Source of the DNA: Meconema thalassinum
Lineage: Eukaryota; Arthropoda; Insecta; Orthoptera; Tettigoniidae
Direction: 5' to 3'
NCBI GenBank assembly: GCA_946902985.2
Contig: OX336392.1
Location: forward strand, 16,218,716 to 16,282,715
Length of the DNA stretch: 64,000 nt
How positions within the stretch are numbered: position 1 is the stretch's first letter; the number at the start of each line of letters is the position of its first letter. The notes beneath the pieces are model-generated. The model saw nothing but the letters and a program-made list of their open reading frames with translations, was not told where the DNA came from and ran no database searches. The translations under genes were made by a program, and so were the position numbers. Positions 22,891 through 32,320 of this stretch are shown here, piece by piece.

Positions 22891-23416
22891 ATGCAGCGGA
22901 ATGTCTCGCCATGAATAGAAAAGGCATAATGGAAAAATTGGAGACCAAGGAAAGGAAGCTTTTGAGCAAAATCCTGGGCTGCGTCAATGAACACGGCGAG
23001 TTCCGAAGACGCCGCAACCAAGAATTGTATACACACGTAGAGAAAATAACTGACGTGATGAGGAAAAGGAGTTCTTTTTATGGACATATAACCCGAATGA
23101 AATCAACACGGTTATCCAACCGACTTTTTGCTTTTCTCTGTGAGAAAGATACAAAGGGGACTTGGTTCAGTGAAGTAGAGAAATATCTGTCGGAGATTGG
23201 GATAACATGTGAAGATATCCAGGAGCGTGGCCCACTTAGGGAATAATTTCAAGAACATCGGAGTTTTCAACCTAAGCTGAAACTAAAAACCGGGTAGGCG
23301 TGAACGACAGAGAGAAAGGCGCAACATCGATTGTGAATGAAAGAGAACTGGGCCAACATTAAAATGCAGAAGAAACAGTTGACATGGCGTGGTCCTTAGT
23401 TGGCCGTAACGAAGGA
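22891..23416 (+). pseudogene. LINE remnant, 3' part, with 3' end
   Basis: Continues the 20730-21444 reverse-transcriptase remnant after the nested insertion. 22896-23246 is open for more than 110 codons: ECLAMNRKGIMEKLETKERK, RRRRNQELYTHVEKITDVMR, YGHITRMKSTRLSNR, ending GPLRE and a stop. The 3' end, about 23338-23400, includes CCAACATTAAAATGCAGAAG and runs into an AAT/AAG-rich tail. Frame conservation here against decay upstream suggests a fairly young copy broken by few events. Confidence 0.8.
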
Positions 23417-23654
23417 ATAATAATAAGAAGAAGAATAGTCTAATAATAATAATAGAAATAATGACAGGTGCACATATCTACGATAGTCAGAATACTGATC
23501 GTACTGTTCTGGTAATAATGACGAATATAGAGCTCCTAAAATGGGATTTCTTTCATCATATTTCACTCCTCTCTGCATTCTTCTTCGTTTCTGCAATATA
23601 GTCTTATCTTGCCGTAAATCAAGTTAAACTATGGATGAGATCATAAGAAGCAGA

Positions 23655-23835
23655 ACAACTGAACAGGAAGCTTGTAGTTTTACGTGACCGCCAATCTCGT
23701 GATCATTAGCCACGGGACATCCATTTATGTGGAATCCGAACCACAGGAAGTGATTTCCCTTCGAAAATCCCACCTGTATTAACCGTGAATCGAACATGGT
23801 CCACTTTGTTGGGAGTCAAGCAGGCTTAACAATTG
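23655..23835 (-). repeat. Decayed tRNA-like SINE, family D
   Basis: The pattern CTTGTAGTTTTACGTGACCG, TGTGGAATCCGAACCACAGG and CGTGAATCGAACATGG (inverted B-box-like) recurs, diverged, at about 24830-24990, 28840-28910 and 30035-30155. Order and spacing are kept in the three larger copies. No intact promoter boxes remain. Confidence 0.5.
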
Positions 23836-24780
23836 GTACAAGGCATTAACCAGACCTTATGTTCAATATTTTGTCAATGATAGTCTTAATTTTAGAACTT
23901 CGTCTCCACTTAATAGTGACCTTTTTGGGAGAATTTATCTGTGTAGTATGTTTTAAAGAAAAGTTGTTCTGAACGGTTTTGAAATGTATTTATATGTGAA
24001 ATATACTCATTACTAGGATTCTGGTGTTTAAGACATAAAAATACCCCGAATATGAAAGCAAATATAACCTTAAAAATGACTAAATATGACAAAAATGACG
24101 AAATATGACCTGAAAATTACTGATTTAAATATGGCCGTTTTTATGATAAATCCAAGTGACAATTCCTTCGAGATTAAATTGTTAACTGAATTGTTTATTT
24201 CTATTTTCATATTTATTTTCTGAATATACATTTTAAGTGGTTATTTAGTCTATTTCTATAAACACTACTTCCCCTTCAGTAAGTTCAGCCTACAGCCGCC
24301 GTCAAACTACCAACTATGACGTTCTTACCAAACAATGCCCAAAATATCACCTAATGGTAAAACATGTTCGAAATATGATTTATATGACAAATATAAACCA
24401 CTGTATTGTGTCGATGATTTGCATCAAAAACCAATCGGTCAAGAAAATAGAGGCAAAGAATAAAATATGATGTTTCCTAAACATCGAGCCCCTCACGTGT
24501 TTTCCAACTGGATTTTGACAAATTGCCGAGTTACAACTATATTTGTGCTGACTAAGAAGAGGGAATGTATAAGACGTTAACTTGGCTTCCTTCAAGCTTC
24601 CTAGTTGACAGAGCTTATAAGTAAACGACATTAAATGTATAATTATCAGAAAATATTTAATTATGAGGAATTAGTGGGAAGTTGGTGTAGAATTTGATCT
24701 CATCTTGAGTCGTAGAGGAATTTTCGTTAGTATGGTCCGTGTGGTCAGACACACTTCGTCAATAAAGGGTCTCAAGACCA
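23836..24780. other. AT-rich unassigned stretch
   Basis: AT-rich sequence with local repeats of AATATGAC-like words at about 24050-24110 and 24360-24390. No gene, inverted repeat ends or SINE boxes are recognised. Confidence 0.4.
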
Positions 24781-24990
24781 AACCGTCGCGTTGGTAGGCC
24801 TCGTAATCGTAAGCCATAACCGTCGCGTTTGCAGGCCTCGTAATCGTAAGCCATTGGATTTCCTTTCTAGCCTACGTGGAATTCGAACAACTGGACGTGA
24901 CATTTCACCTCAAATTCCACTTACATCAACCGGGTATTGAACCCAGTCCGCCATTATGAGTAGCAAGCCGCTACTATACCTGTAGTCACC
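24780..24990 (-). repeat. Family D repeat with a 37-bp internal duplication
   Basis: AACCGTCGCGTT...GTAATCGTAAGCCAT occurs twice in tandem (about 24780-24816 and 24817-24854) with a 37-bp period. The family D body (CTACGTGGAATTCGAACAAC, GGGTATTGAACCCAGTCCG) follows. Confidence 0.6.
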
Positions 24991-25736
24991 TCATGATCCA
25001 AGCGGTCCCTTTGATGTTGTGGTCTGCGAAGAGGCCAACGCGCCACTTTTTCTGCTTGTTTTTGGTGTACAAGATATTCCAGTACATGCTGCTATGTTTC
25101 CATAAGCTGGCTAATTACTTTTCAGAATTTCCTTTGTAAAAATAAATTTCACGTTAATTGGGAGTTTTACCAACTTTGCATTTTATGTGATGAATTGTGT
25201 GTGTGTGAATAGTTTTTAGTGGTATTTGGAACGATAGGCTGAGTAATTCAGTGCTAATTTGATTTTGTATTGCATTTAGTTTTGTATAAATATTGTTTGA
25301 GCGGCAAAAGAGCACCTGAGTTATTCGATTTTATGGCGAATCAGGCTCAAAGGTTGGCAACACTGTTACGATTGCACAAAGTTCCTCAACTAGACAAAAT
25401 GTTCCAACTTCAGCTCGAATCACCAATAAAATACTTCAAAGGTAATAAGAGTGGAGAGAAGTTGAGTCAAAGGTGCAAACTAATGATTTTGAATGTGTAT
25501 ATATAATACTGTAGTAGGTTGCGAGATGACAATCTCGAGTTTCCATGTCGAAGGACCAGAGAGAGAGAGAGGAGATATGCGGAGGGATATTTTCCTGACC
25601 TGACGTTTGGTCCCGGAGTTGGCGAATCGTAGTGTATTGTCCTTGTAGCTGCAACCTCGACTATAGAACTTCCATAGATAAATACAACGTCTTTCATTGG
25701 TAAACTAGGTCAAATCTGGAAGATGCTATATTACGC
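24991..25736. other. Unassigned stretch
   Basis: No gene recognised. A short AG-dinucleotide run is at 25557-25573. Confidence 0.4.
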
Positions 25737-26243
25737 TGGTTGGTTCCTCAGTTTAGGAGCTGCGATAACGCGGTCATGTAGCCCCGTCTACTTTGGGTGT
25801 GTGTAGAATCTGTCTGATAACCGGTGTTAATTGTGATGACTGTATTAGTGTTTGTTATCTGTGATTCAGGTAAGGTCTGCAGACTTTCGATTTTCAAGTA
25901 GTTCCAACTTTTGCTACCAATCGCCACCGTCAACGACCAACTAGTTCTCAACTTGGTTACTAGATTTCACTGCAGTCGGCTCCTGGCGACGAACGTTGGA
26001 ACCTAAGAGCGTTAGTCAAATTTAACCTATAATTTACCTTCACACAAGTGTAATTAGTGGAAGGTTCTTTATCATGCCATAAATCTATGACATGGGACCG
26101 CCGGCCGGCTTTACTTCCCCTCCGAAGGAAGGCATGCTGAGGTATCTTAACGCTCTTAAAAAGCCGACGACTTCGGCCGGGTCTGATCCCGCGACCTTAG
26201 GCGTAGCTCAGCATGCTACCAACTCTGCCACCGAAGCCGCCGA
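25737..26243 (-). repeat. SINE family A, copy 2
   Basis: Reverse complement of the family A unit. It starts on the plus strand with TGGTTCCTCAGTTTAGG and ends in the tRNA-like head ACCGAAGCCGCCGA; the altered B box (TCTGATCCCGCG) is still visible. It contains a middle section (TAGTTCCAACTTTTGC to AACTTGGTTACTAG) that the 61-kb copy also has but the 16.9-kb copy has largely lost. Confidence 0.85.
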
Positions 26244-26654
26244 CAGAAAGGTACCGTACTCACAGTGCTCAAATTTGACCAGACGTGAGTTTAATTGGCA
26301 ACTCAAGATGATTGGTGTTGGATCGCAACTTGCAAGCCGTACGACACAGAACATCCAGTAAACACAATCCTTCATCTACCGTATTTACTTCCCACCGCTG
26401 CCCTGTATTGACTGTTTTTTAATGCGCTCCTGTCTTTCATAGCAGTTTGTGAACTCTCCCCGAGAGACGTTCGTTGCTATAAGTCCATGCGCCAAATTGG
26501 GAGGTCACACCACTGGCATTGATCGGCTTTTACCGGTACAGGAAGTAAAGCATTAATAATCTCCCATCAGTGGCGTAGTGTGGATGGGTTCAAAGGGATG
26601 TTATAAAAGTGGTTCTAATAGTTACATCTTCTCTCTTTTCTAGTTCTTTAGTTA

Positions 26655-27772
26655 TTGTTGTTTTAAGGGGCGGAACTACGAGGTCATCTGCCCCTCTTAA
26701 CACAGATTAAAGAATACAAAATGGAGAGCGGTAATACTTACAAAAGGAAATTTAGAACGAAAATACTCACAAAAGGAATAGATTCAAAAATACGCACAAA
26801 ATGCAGGTTAGGTTCAAAATACGCACAAAATGCAAATAAGATTCAAAATACTTACAGAATGCAAATGAGATTGGAAATAGGTACAGAATGCAATTGTAAT
26901 TGAAAATACACAGTGCAATTCAGATTGAAAAAACTCCCTTTTCAGATCCAAAGTACTCACAAAGTGCAATTGAAATTCAAAATGCTTACAAAGTGCAGTT
27001 GAAATTCAAAATGCTTACAAAATGCAGTTGAAATTCAAAATGCTCACAAAATGCAATTCAAATTGAAAATGCTCACGAAATGTACGGTAGATTCAAACTA
27101 CTCATTTGGATGGACAATACTTAAAAAATGCAATTTAGATTGAAAATATTTACAAAATGTGATTTAGATTCAAGATACCCACAAAATGCAATTGAGAATC
27201 AAAATACTTGCAAAATGCCCACCATACAAAATGCAATTTAGATTGATAATACTTGCAAAAAGCAATTTAGATTGTCAATCCTTACAAAATGCAATTGAGG
27301 TTGAAAACACTCACAAAATGCAACTTACATCGAAAAATCTTACAAAATGCAACATAGATTGAAATGAAAGTACCTACAAAATGGAGTGTAGATGCAAACA
27401 AATCCGTAAAGGGAATTCAGATACACGAGGAGCAAGAAAAAAAAACGAAACAAAATAATAGTGCGGGAATCTTAAAGAGAAAAGGAAATATAATGAAAAG
27501 AAAAAGGAGGCTGACCCCTCGAAAAAGGAGGGATCAGGAAAAATGAGACAAGGGCCAACTAAGGCGGGAAAGTGAAATACTCCCTAGGCCTCAGATACCC
27601 TAATACCGTCGGGGTCGTAAAAGAACAAGAGTTGACAAAGGGAGGTCGACAGGAAAGAAGATGGAGAGGAGCCCGGCATAAGTTAGTGGAAGCAATCCCG
27701 GTCTCAGCTGGGGTCCCGTGGTCGCTAACCCACGTCCCACTAGATATGAGCCCCTGGGGAGTCTATCTTCTC
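26655..27772 (+). repeat. Composite dispersed repeat containing a minisatellite
   Basis: Starts with GTTTTAAGGGGCGGAACTAC, then GAGGTCATCTGCCCCT. The same start appears, alone, at about 43735-43785 (inverted) and 44338-44378. It ends with CGTGGTCGCTAACCCACGTC and GAGCCCCTGGGGAG. The interior is the minisatellite described separately. No protein is recognised; the purine-rich frames at 27364-27775 are not supported as genes. Confidence 0.55.
26720..27395 (+). repeat. Degenerate ~30-bp minisatellite
   Basis: About twenty head-to-tail variants of a ~30-bp unit whose consensus is near GATTCAAAATACTTACAAAA followed by TGCAATTTA. Units vary by substitutions and small gaps. The best-conserved stretch is at about 26955-27060 (TTGAAATTCAAAATGCTTAC repeated). 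It is not a CRISPR array: there are no unique spacers. Confidence 0.9.
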
Positions 27773-28170
27773 TAACTTATTTTCATGCTCAGGGGCTTAG
27801 TGCAGTGGTGAGTGCAACGCTTTTAATTTTTGTGCTAGGCTGATGCCCTATAATTTACTAAGACACACGGAAATTGAAGAGTAATTCGCTTGGATCAGGC
27901 GTGTCAGCGTATATCTTCTGTTGCGTGGCACTGTTGGCATCCATCAGTCCGAACTTGCCCCGGATTGTAGGGACTAGGGAGTCATATTTCGGCAGCGTAA
28001 GCAACCTTTAGCGCCGAGCCACGTTCGTAGCAGATTGTGAATCACAAGCTGAGTGACGTAATTACCCTTCGATTGTTTTGTTTGCCCCCGAAATGTTTTA
28101 GCCTAAAATGTTTTATCGTGCGTATTTAGCGTTAAGAAATTGTCTAGAAAGGGACACATTATTGAAGAAT

Positions 28171-28352
28171 AACCGACCACGGTGGCTGACTCGTGCATCG
28201 CTGGCATCGGAAGAGCGTGGGTTCAAATCCCACCTCGGCCGTACTAGAAGTGGGTTTCGTGGTTTCCATTTTCATCAGCAGGCAAATTCCTTTCAATTGG
28301 TCCACAGCCGATATCCTCCCCTGACCCTTCCTGAAAATAAAAGAAATGGCCA
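28171..28352 (+). repeat. tRNA-derived SINE, family C
   Basis: Begins CCGACCACGGTGGCTGACTC (A-box-like region) and has GTGGGTTCAAATCCCACCTC (B box) at about 28216-28235. A body follows with GAAGTGGGTTTCGTGG and an A-rich end (AAAATAAAAGAAATGG). The ribozyme-type repeat next to it inserted immediately downstream. Confidence 0.8.
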
Positions 28353-28366
28353 TTGGCTGCATTAAT

Positions 28367-28744
28367 TGTGGTGTTTGAAGCCATATTTTCAGTGTTGCCT
28401 TAGTAAACAAGAGTTTAGTGCTTTTCAGTCGGTCAACACGAATGTACCCAAAAGAGATGGGTTATGCCCTAATCCTGAAATAAATATACTGCATTTAGCA
28501 TACACTGACAGTTGCAGTACCAATACTGCAACTAAATAATTGTACATATTGTAAATATTTTCACCTGTATTTCAAACATAGATTTTGTAGCCTAAGTGTA
28601 ATGGATCTGATGATGATCGCTTGACGATCGAAACTGGTCATCCTAGTGTTTTATTAATCTCATGTAATTTATTTCAGGATTAGGGCATAACCCATCTCTT
28701 TTGGGTACATTCGTGTTGACCGACTGAAAAGCACTAAACTCTTG
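28367..28744 (+). mobile_element. Hammerhead-bearing retroposon, Penelope-like (copy 1)
   Basis: Flanked by the 14-bp direct repeat TTGGCTGCATTAAT (28353-28366 and 28745-28758), a target duplication typical of retroposition. Its inner arms 28406-28485 and 28667-28746 are identical over 80 bp in inverted orientation, overlapping the duplication by two bases. A hammerhead-like core lies just inside the right arm (28601-28645). No protein is encoded. Related copies lie at 9.3, 30.8-31.2, 46.8-47.7 and 48.4 kb. The variable inverted terminal arms together with a hammerhead recall Penelope-like elements, whose long terminal pseudo-repeats carry such ribozymes. The family name is inference, as no reverse transcriptase is present. 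Confidence 0.65.
28595..28650 (+). ncRNA. Candidate type I hammerhead ribozyme
   Basis: Core box CTGATGA at 28607-28613. Then one extra T, stem II GATCG/CGATC (28615-28619 with 28625-28629, loop CTTGA), and GAAAC at 28630-28634. Then two bases and GTC at 28637-28639, after which cleavage is expected. Stem III would be two pairs (A-U, C-G) closed by a two-base loop. Stem I begins GGAT (28603-28606) with ATCC (28640-28643), four perfect pairs. All invariant hammerhead residues (CUGANGA, GAAA, UH) are present. Tiny stem III is a feature reported for hammerheads of Penelope-like elements, which may work as dimers. The extra base before stem II is unusual. Confidence 0.7.
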
Positions 28745-28839
28745 TTGGCTGCATTAATCTTAGTAAAGTAACCGATCGCGTTAGCTCGCTCAAGTGCAGC
28801 TGTGGGTTCTATATTTTACAAAATTTAAAAATTTTCGTC

Positions 28840-28915
28840 TTGCGTGGAATTCGAACCACACGCAGGTCTACTCATGTGCTGCCTTAATCCGCATGGCTAC
28901 TTTTGCACTTTTAGA
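28840..28915 (-). repeat. Family D SINE fragment
   Basis: CTTGCGTGGAATTCGAACCA and the following CTCATGTGCTGCCTTAATCC match the order seen in the other family D pieces. It is short and diverged. Confidence 0.4.
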
Positions 28916-29099
28916 ACGCCTTTCTTGATTGTGGATGGTCGCTTCCTTTTCACAGAACGTTGTGCGTATTTTATAATATTTTGTACTTCCATGCGTATTT
29001 TAATAAATATCTCCTTTGAGTAGGCCTACTTCAGATGGGGTGGATTTTGACTCCTTTCGCAGTGTGCGGTAGGTACTGATGTAAAATATCTGAAATATA

Positions 29100-29657
29100 A
29101 GGTGCGTTCAAAAAGTAACGAACCGGAGGATACCTTTCCTGCATTCGTGTGGATGGCCTTGTCTTTTTTGGGTGGTGGTGACCCTGGATGCTTCCACTGG
29201 AGGCTTTGTCGTTTGGATTCTGCTTCGAAGTGATGACACCATGACTCATCTCCAGCCACCACTCGTGCCAGGAACCCATTCCCTTCCCTCGCATAGCGCC
29301 TGCAGATGGCCAAGACAGTGGGCCATTCGACATGCTTCCTGGTGTGGTTGAAGACTGTGGGGCACCCATTGGGCACACACTTTGCGCAAGTGCAGTCTGT
29401 CAGAAACAACACCTCTTTGCTCTTCGTTTGACGCCTCCATGTCACTGTTTGCAATGCGACTGGCAGCGTTGGACGATTGATGCATGCTGCTGCTCGCTTT
29501 GTATCGTCACGTGACGTGCACGCGTGCCCTCTAGTGACGGGCGGTGACCTTCCACGATCTGGTCGGAACCACACCTCGTTACACACGCCACGATTAGCCG
29601 ATGTCGTCACCGGCTTGCGCATTCCAGCCTCCGGCTCGTTACTTTTTGAACGCACCT
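29100..29657 (-). mobile_element. Internally deleted mariner-like element (558 bp)
   Basis: The ends AGGTGCGTTCAAAAAGTAAC (29100-29119) and its inverted copy at 29638-29657 match perfectly, with one mismatch a few bases further in. TA lies outside both ends (29098-29099, 29658-29659). Coding is on the minus strand. A mariner catalytic block VAGDESWCHHFEAESKRQSL is readable at about 29205-29270 (D in GDESW). Shortly downstream the frame runs into the terminal repeat, so the second half of the catalytic domain with the other two acids has been deleted. At 0.56 kb against about 1.3 kb for a full element, it can move only with a transposase supplied in trans. Confidence 0.85.
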
Positions 29658-29659
29658 TA

Positions 29660-30639
29660 TAATCAGTTTTCTACACGAGATTGGGTAACCTGCTTCGCTT
29701 GCTCGTTGAATACTAGATACTTAACAGTATTATTTTTCACAACCTCCTTACAAATGTACCCTAATTGAATGATGCAACTTGCATAAAATGCACATTTTGC
29801 TGTTTGAAAGGTAGTAATGTGCTAGTAACATCCAGCTGAAATGTCGAAATAAGCGGGATTCTCTCCATCTTACCCAAGGTCTGCTCTACGTAGGCTACCT
29901 GGTTTCTCATGCGAGACGAGTTGTTTGAAGTATTTACTGCATCATTTCTATCTTCAAGGATATTGAACATTCAAGCTTTCTTCTTGCTACCCGAAAACAT
30001 GTTGAGTTTATAAATAGCCTCAAACCTTCCTCAGGAAGAATGCTTGTAGTTTTATGTGACTGTTAAGTCTCTCTGTCATAAACCACGGGACCTCCTTTTT
30101 TACGTGGAATCCGAATCACAGGACGTTACATTTCACTTTTAAAAAATCACAAATGTTTCCATGATTATTTTAAAAATAACGTGTCCTCACATGCTTCTGT
30201 TTATGTAGAAACGATTTGGCTCAGACAGTTAGTTTTTGAATTACGATTTTTGTTGTTGAAAATGTGTTACTAGAAAAACAAGCTATTCTTCCAAAGGATT
30301 AATTTGTACACACTAATCCAATGAGTTTATCTTAATGTTTATATTTTTACTCAACTTTTATGATGTTTACGGCGTTTTTGGCATAAGAAATAACATTCTG
30401 AATAATTTCCTTATCGTTTTACTATTTTTTCCATACTTTCTGAAAAAAAAAAATGTTTAGCCCGGCTATCTCTATTACTGACCGAGCTAGCGGAACCGAA
30501 CATGCAGCAATCAGTAGTAGAGGTTTCACTCAACAGATTGAACCTCCGATTACTTTTGGTAGAAAACATCTGTTGTGGAAACCGGTTTGGTTTATCTTGT
30601 TTGGGGAAGCGGAAATTTTGCTCGGCAGGGAAAGTGACA
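29660..30639. other. Unassigned stretch with a family D SINE piece
   Basis: About 1 kb without a gene. 30035-30155 holds a decayed family D repeat (TTGTAGTTTTATGTGACTG, ACGTGGAATCCGAATCACAG). Confidence 0.45.
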
Positions 30640-30760
30640 ATGGGTAAGAAAAGTGTGCCAGAATCATTAACGTGGCAGATAGTTGCCATGGCCAGCTAGG
30701 AGTCCTGATCTTAATCCTATAGAAAACCTGTGGAACGTTATAGGTCGCCGTGTACAAACG

Positions 30761-31157
30761 TTTGGTGCTTTTCAGTCGGTCAACACGAATGTCCCCCAAA
30801 GAGTTGGGTTATGCCCTAATCCTGAAAATAAAAACATGAGATTAATAAATTAACACTAGGGTGACCAGTTTCGATCGTCAAGCAATCATCATCAGATCCA
30901 TTACACTTCGGTTATAAAATCTATGTTTGAAAATACAGGTGAAAATATTTACAATATGTAGAATTATCTAGTTGCAGTATTGGTAAAGCAAATTGTCGGT
31001 GTATGCTAGTTGTATATATGATGATAGGTGAAATGCTAAACTGGTGATAGAAAACCGGAATTTGTCTGTTTGGAGTGACCATAATATATGGTTGTACTGT
31101 ATGACTTCACTCTTGCACCAGTGACGGTCGACTAAGGCAACATTGAAAAATGGCTTC
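30761..31157 (-). mobile_element. Hammerhead-bearing retroposon (copy 3)
   Basis: Minus-strand copy of the 28.4-kb family. On the plus strand it opens with GTGCTTTTCAGTCGGTCAAC (the family's 3' arm, inverted). The hammerhead core follows at 30863-30895. It closes with CTAAGGCAACATTGAAAAAT then GGCTTCC, the inverted 5' start of the family. Unlike copy 1 it has no inverted second arm next to the start. It interrupts a Tc1 transposase remnant, so the insertion postdates that element's deletion or death. A target duplication could not be defined. Confidence 0.7.
30855..30905 (-). ncRNA. Candidate hammerhead ribozyme (copy 3)
   Basis: On the minus strand: CTGATGA (30889-30895), extra T, stem II GATTG/CGATC, GAAAC, two bases and GTC (30863-30865). 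Compared with copy 1, stem II has a C-to-T change that turns a C-G pair into a U-G wobble, so pairing is kept. In stem I the downstream strand is ACCC instead of ATCC, which costs one pair. Core residues are all intact. Confidence 0.6.
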
Positions 31158-31298
31158 CTGTAGTTGCCCGCCAGCCAGGAACTGCGTGATAAGATCTCGG
31201 AAGTCTGGAGAGAAATTACGCCCCATGAATGCCGAAAGCTGATCCTGAGCATGCAAACATGTTTGAAACTCAAAGGAGGACCAATTGATTATTTCTGA

Positions 31299-32149
31299 TA
31301 CAAAGTTAAATGTGTGTGTTTTTAAATAGTTAAAATTAAAATTATTTTTTAATCGTGATTTGACATTTTTCAACAAAGTTATGTGTGTTCTACAAAAGTG
31401 GGTATATTTGCCCCAAAATCTTAGAGACTTGGAAGAAACATTCTCTGGTGTTAGAAAACTCTCTCTTGTGCGTATTAAAGTAATTTTCTTTCGTAAAATG
31501 TAGCATATTAATGCATGTAAAAACATTTCTTTTTCAACTTTATTTTGCATTTCTCAATCAAGTTACATGTATTCCGCTAAATTTAGAGTAGATACCATAA
31601 TATCATAGAAACCTTGAAGAAACTTTGCCTGGTGTTCTATAACAGTCTCGAGTATGTACTCAAATTATTTTGGTTTGTTAAAGATAGCACATTAATTTGT
31701 TGAAATAAAAAAGTTTATCATTTATCAAGCTAGTCTTAAACTTTTGTTCGGGATGGCAGTTGCAGATTGTACTCATACTTACATGGAGGAAGATGAAGAT
31801 GGTCCAGGTGAAAAGTGAGTCAGTGAGTGATTCAATGTAGCCTACGTTAAGATTGAAGGACTTCAAAATGAAATTATTGAATCAACCGTATAATTGAGAA
31901 AATACTTATATATTTTTTCCGATCTTGTTAAATATGGATTTCATTACTCATTAACATTAGTAAATGTTACACTTTAAACGATTCTTACTTCGAAATTTTG
32001 CCTGTTCATAACACCAATGGCAACTGTATTGACAAATTTTGATTTGTTGTATGTTATATGTGAAGAAATACCGTAATTAAAATTTTACAGTTTCTACTAA
32101 TTTAAAATTTCCCACTAAATTTATTTTGACTTCCGGGAATTTTTGGGGA
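31299..32149. other. AT-rich unassigned stretch
   Basis: No gene recognised. A 147-codon minus frame at 31107-31550 overlaps the Tc1 remnant antisense and is not supported. Confidence 0.45.
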
Positions 32150-32320
32150 AATATTCCCGGAAATTTGCCCATGACTAGTTCTGCCTCACGAGGTGAAGTA
32201 GATGTCGTTTCAGCCCTCAGACCAGAATTTAATTTTTGGCATAGCTGGGAATCTAACCCGGAACTCATTGGTGACAGCCAACAATGCTAGCCATTATATT
32301 TCGAAGTGGCCCTTTTATTA
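32150..32320 (-). repeat. tRNA-derived SINE fragment, family C-like
   Basis: Shares GCCCTCAGACCAGAATTTAA and TGGGAATCTAACCCGGAACT (inverted B-box region) with the 16.5-kb copy; more diverged. Confidence 0.6.

Larger units (their letters stand above)
30640..31298 (+). pseudogene. Tc1-type transposase remnant, split by a retroposon
   Basis: Three pieces of one transposase. 30640-30688 reads MGKKSVPESLTWQIVAM, the start of the first helix-turn-helix. 30689-30760, in another frame, reads WPARSPDLNPIENLWNVIGR and so carries the third catalytic acid. 31179-31298 reads ELRDKISEVWREITPHECRK and runs to a stop. A large internal deletion joins pieces one and two. The hammerhead-type retroposon at 30761-31157 separates pieces two and three. 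Not functional, and a lineage distinct from the intact copy at 4.5 kb. Confidence 0.8.

Noticed and set aside
26720..27395. Regular repeats suggesting a CRISPR array
   Set aside because: Units abut with no unique spacers and vary gradually; the window is eukaryotic. It is a minisatellite.
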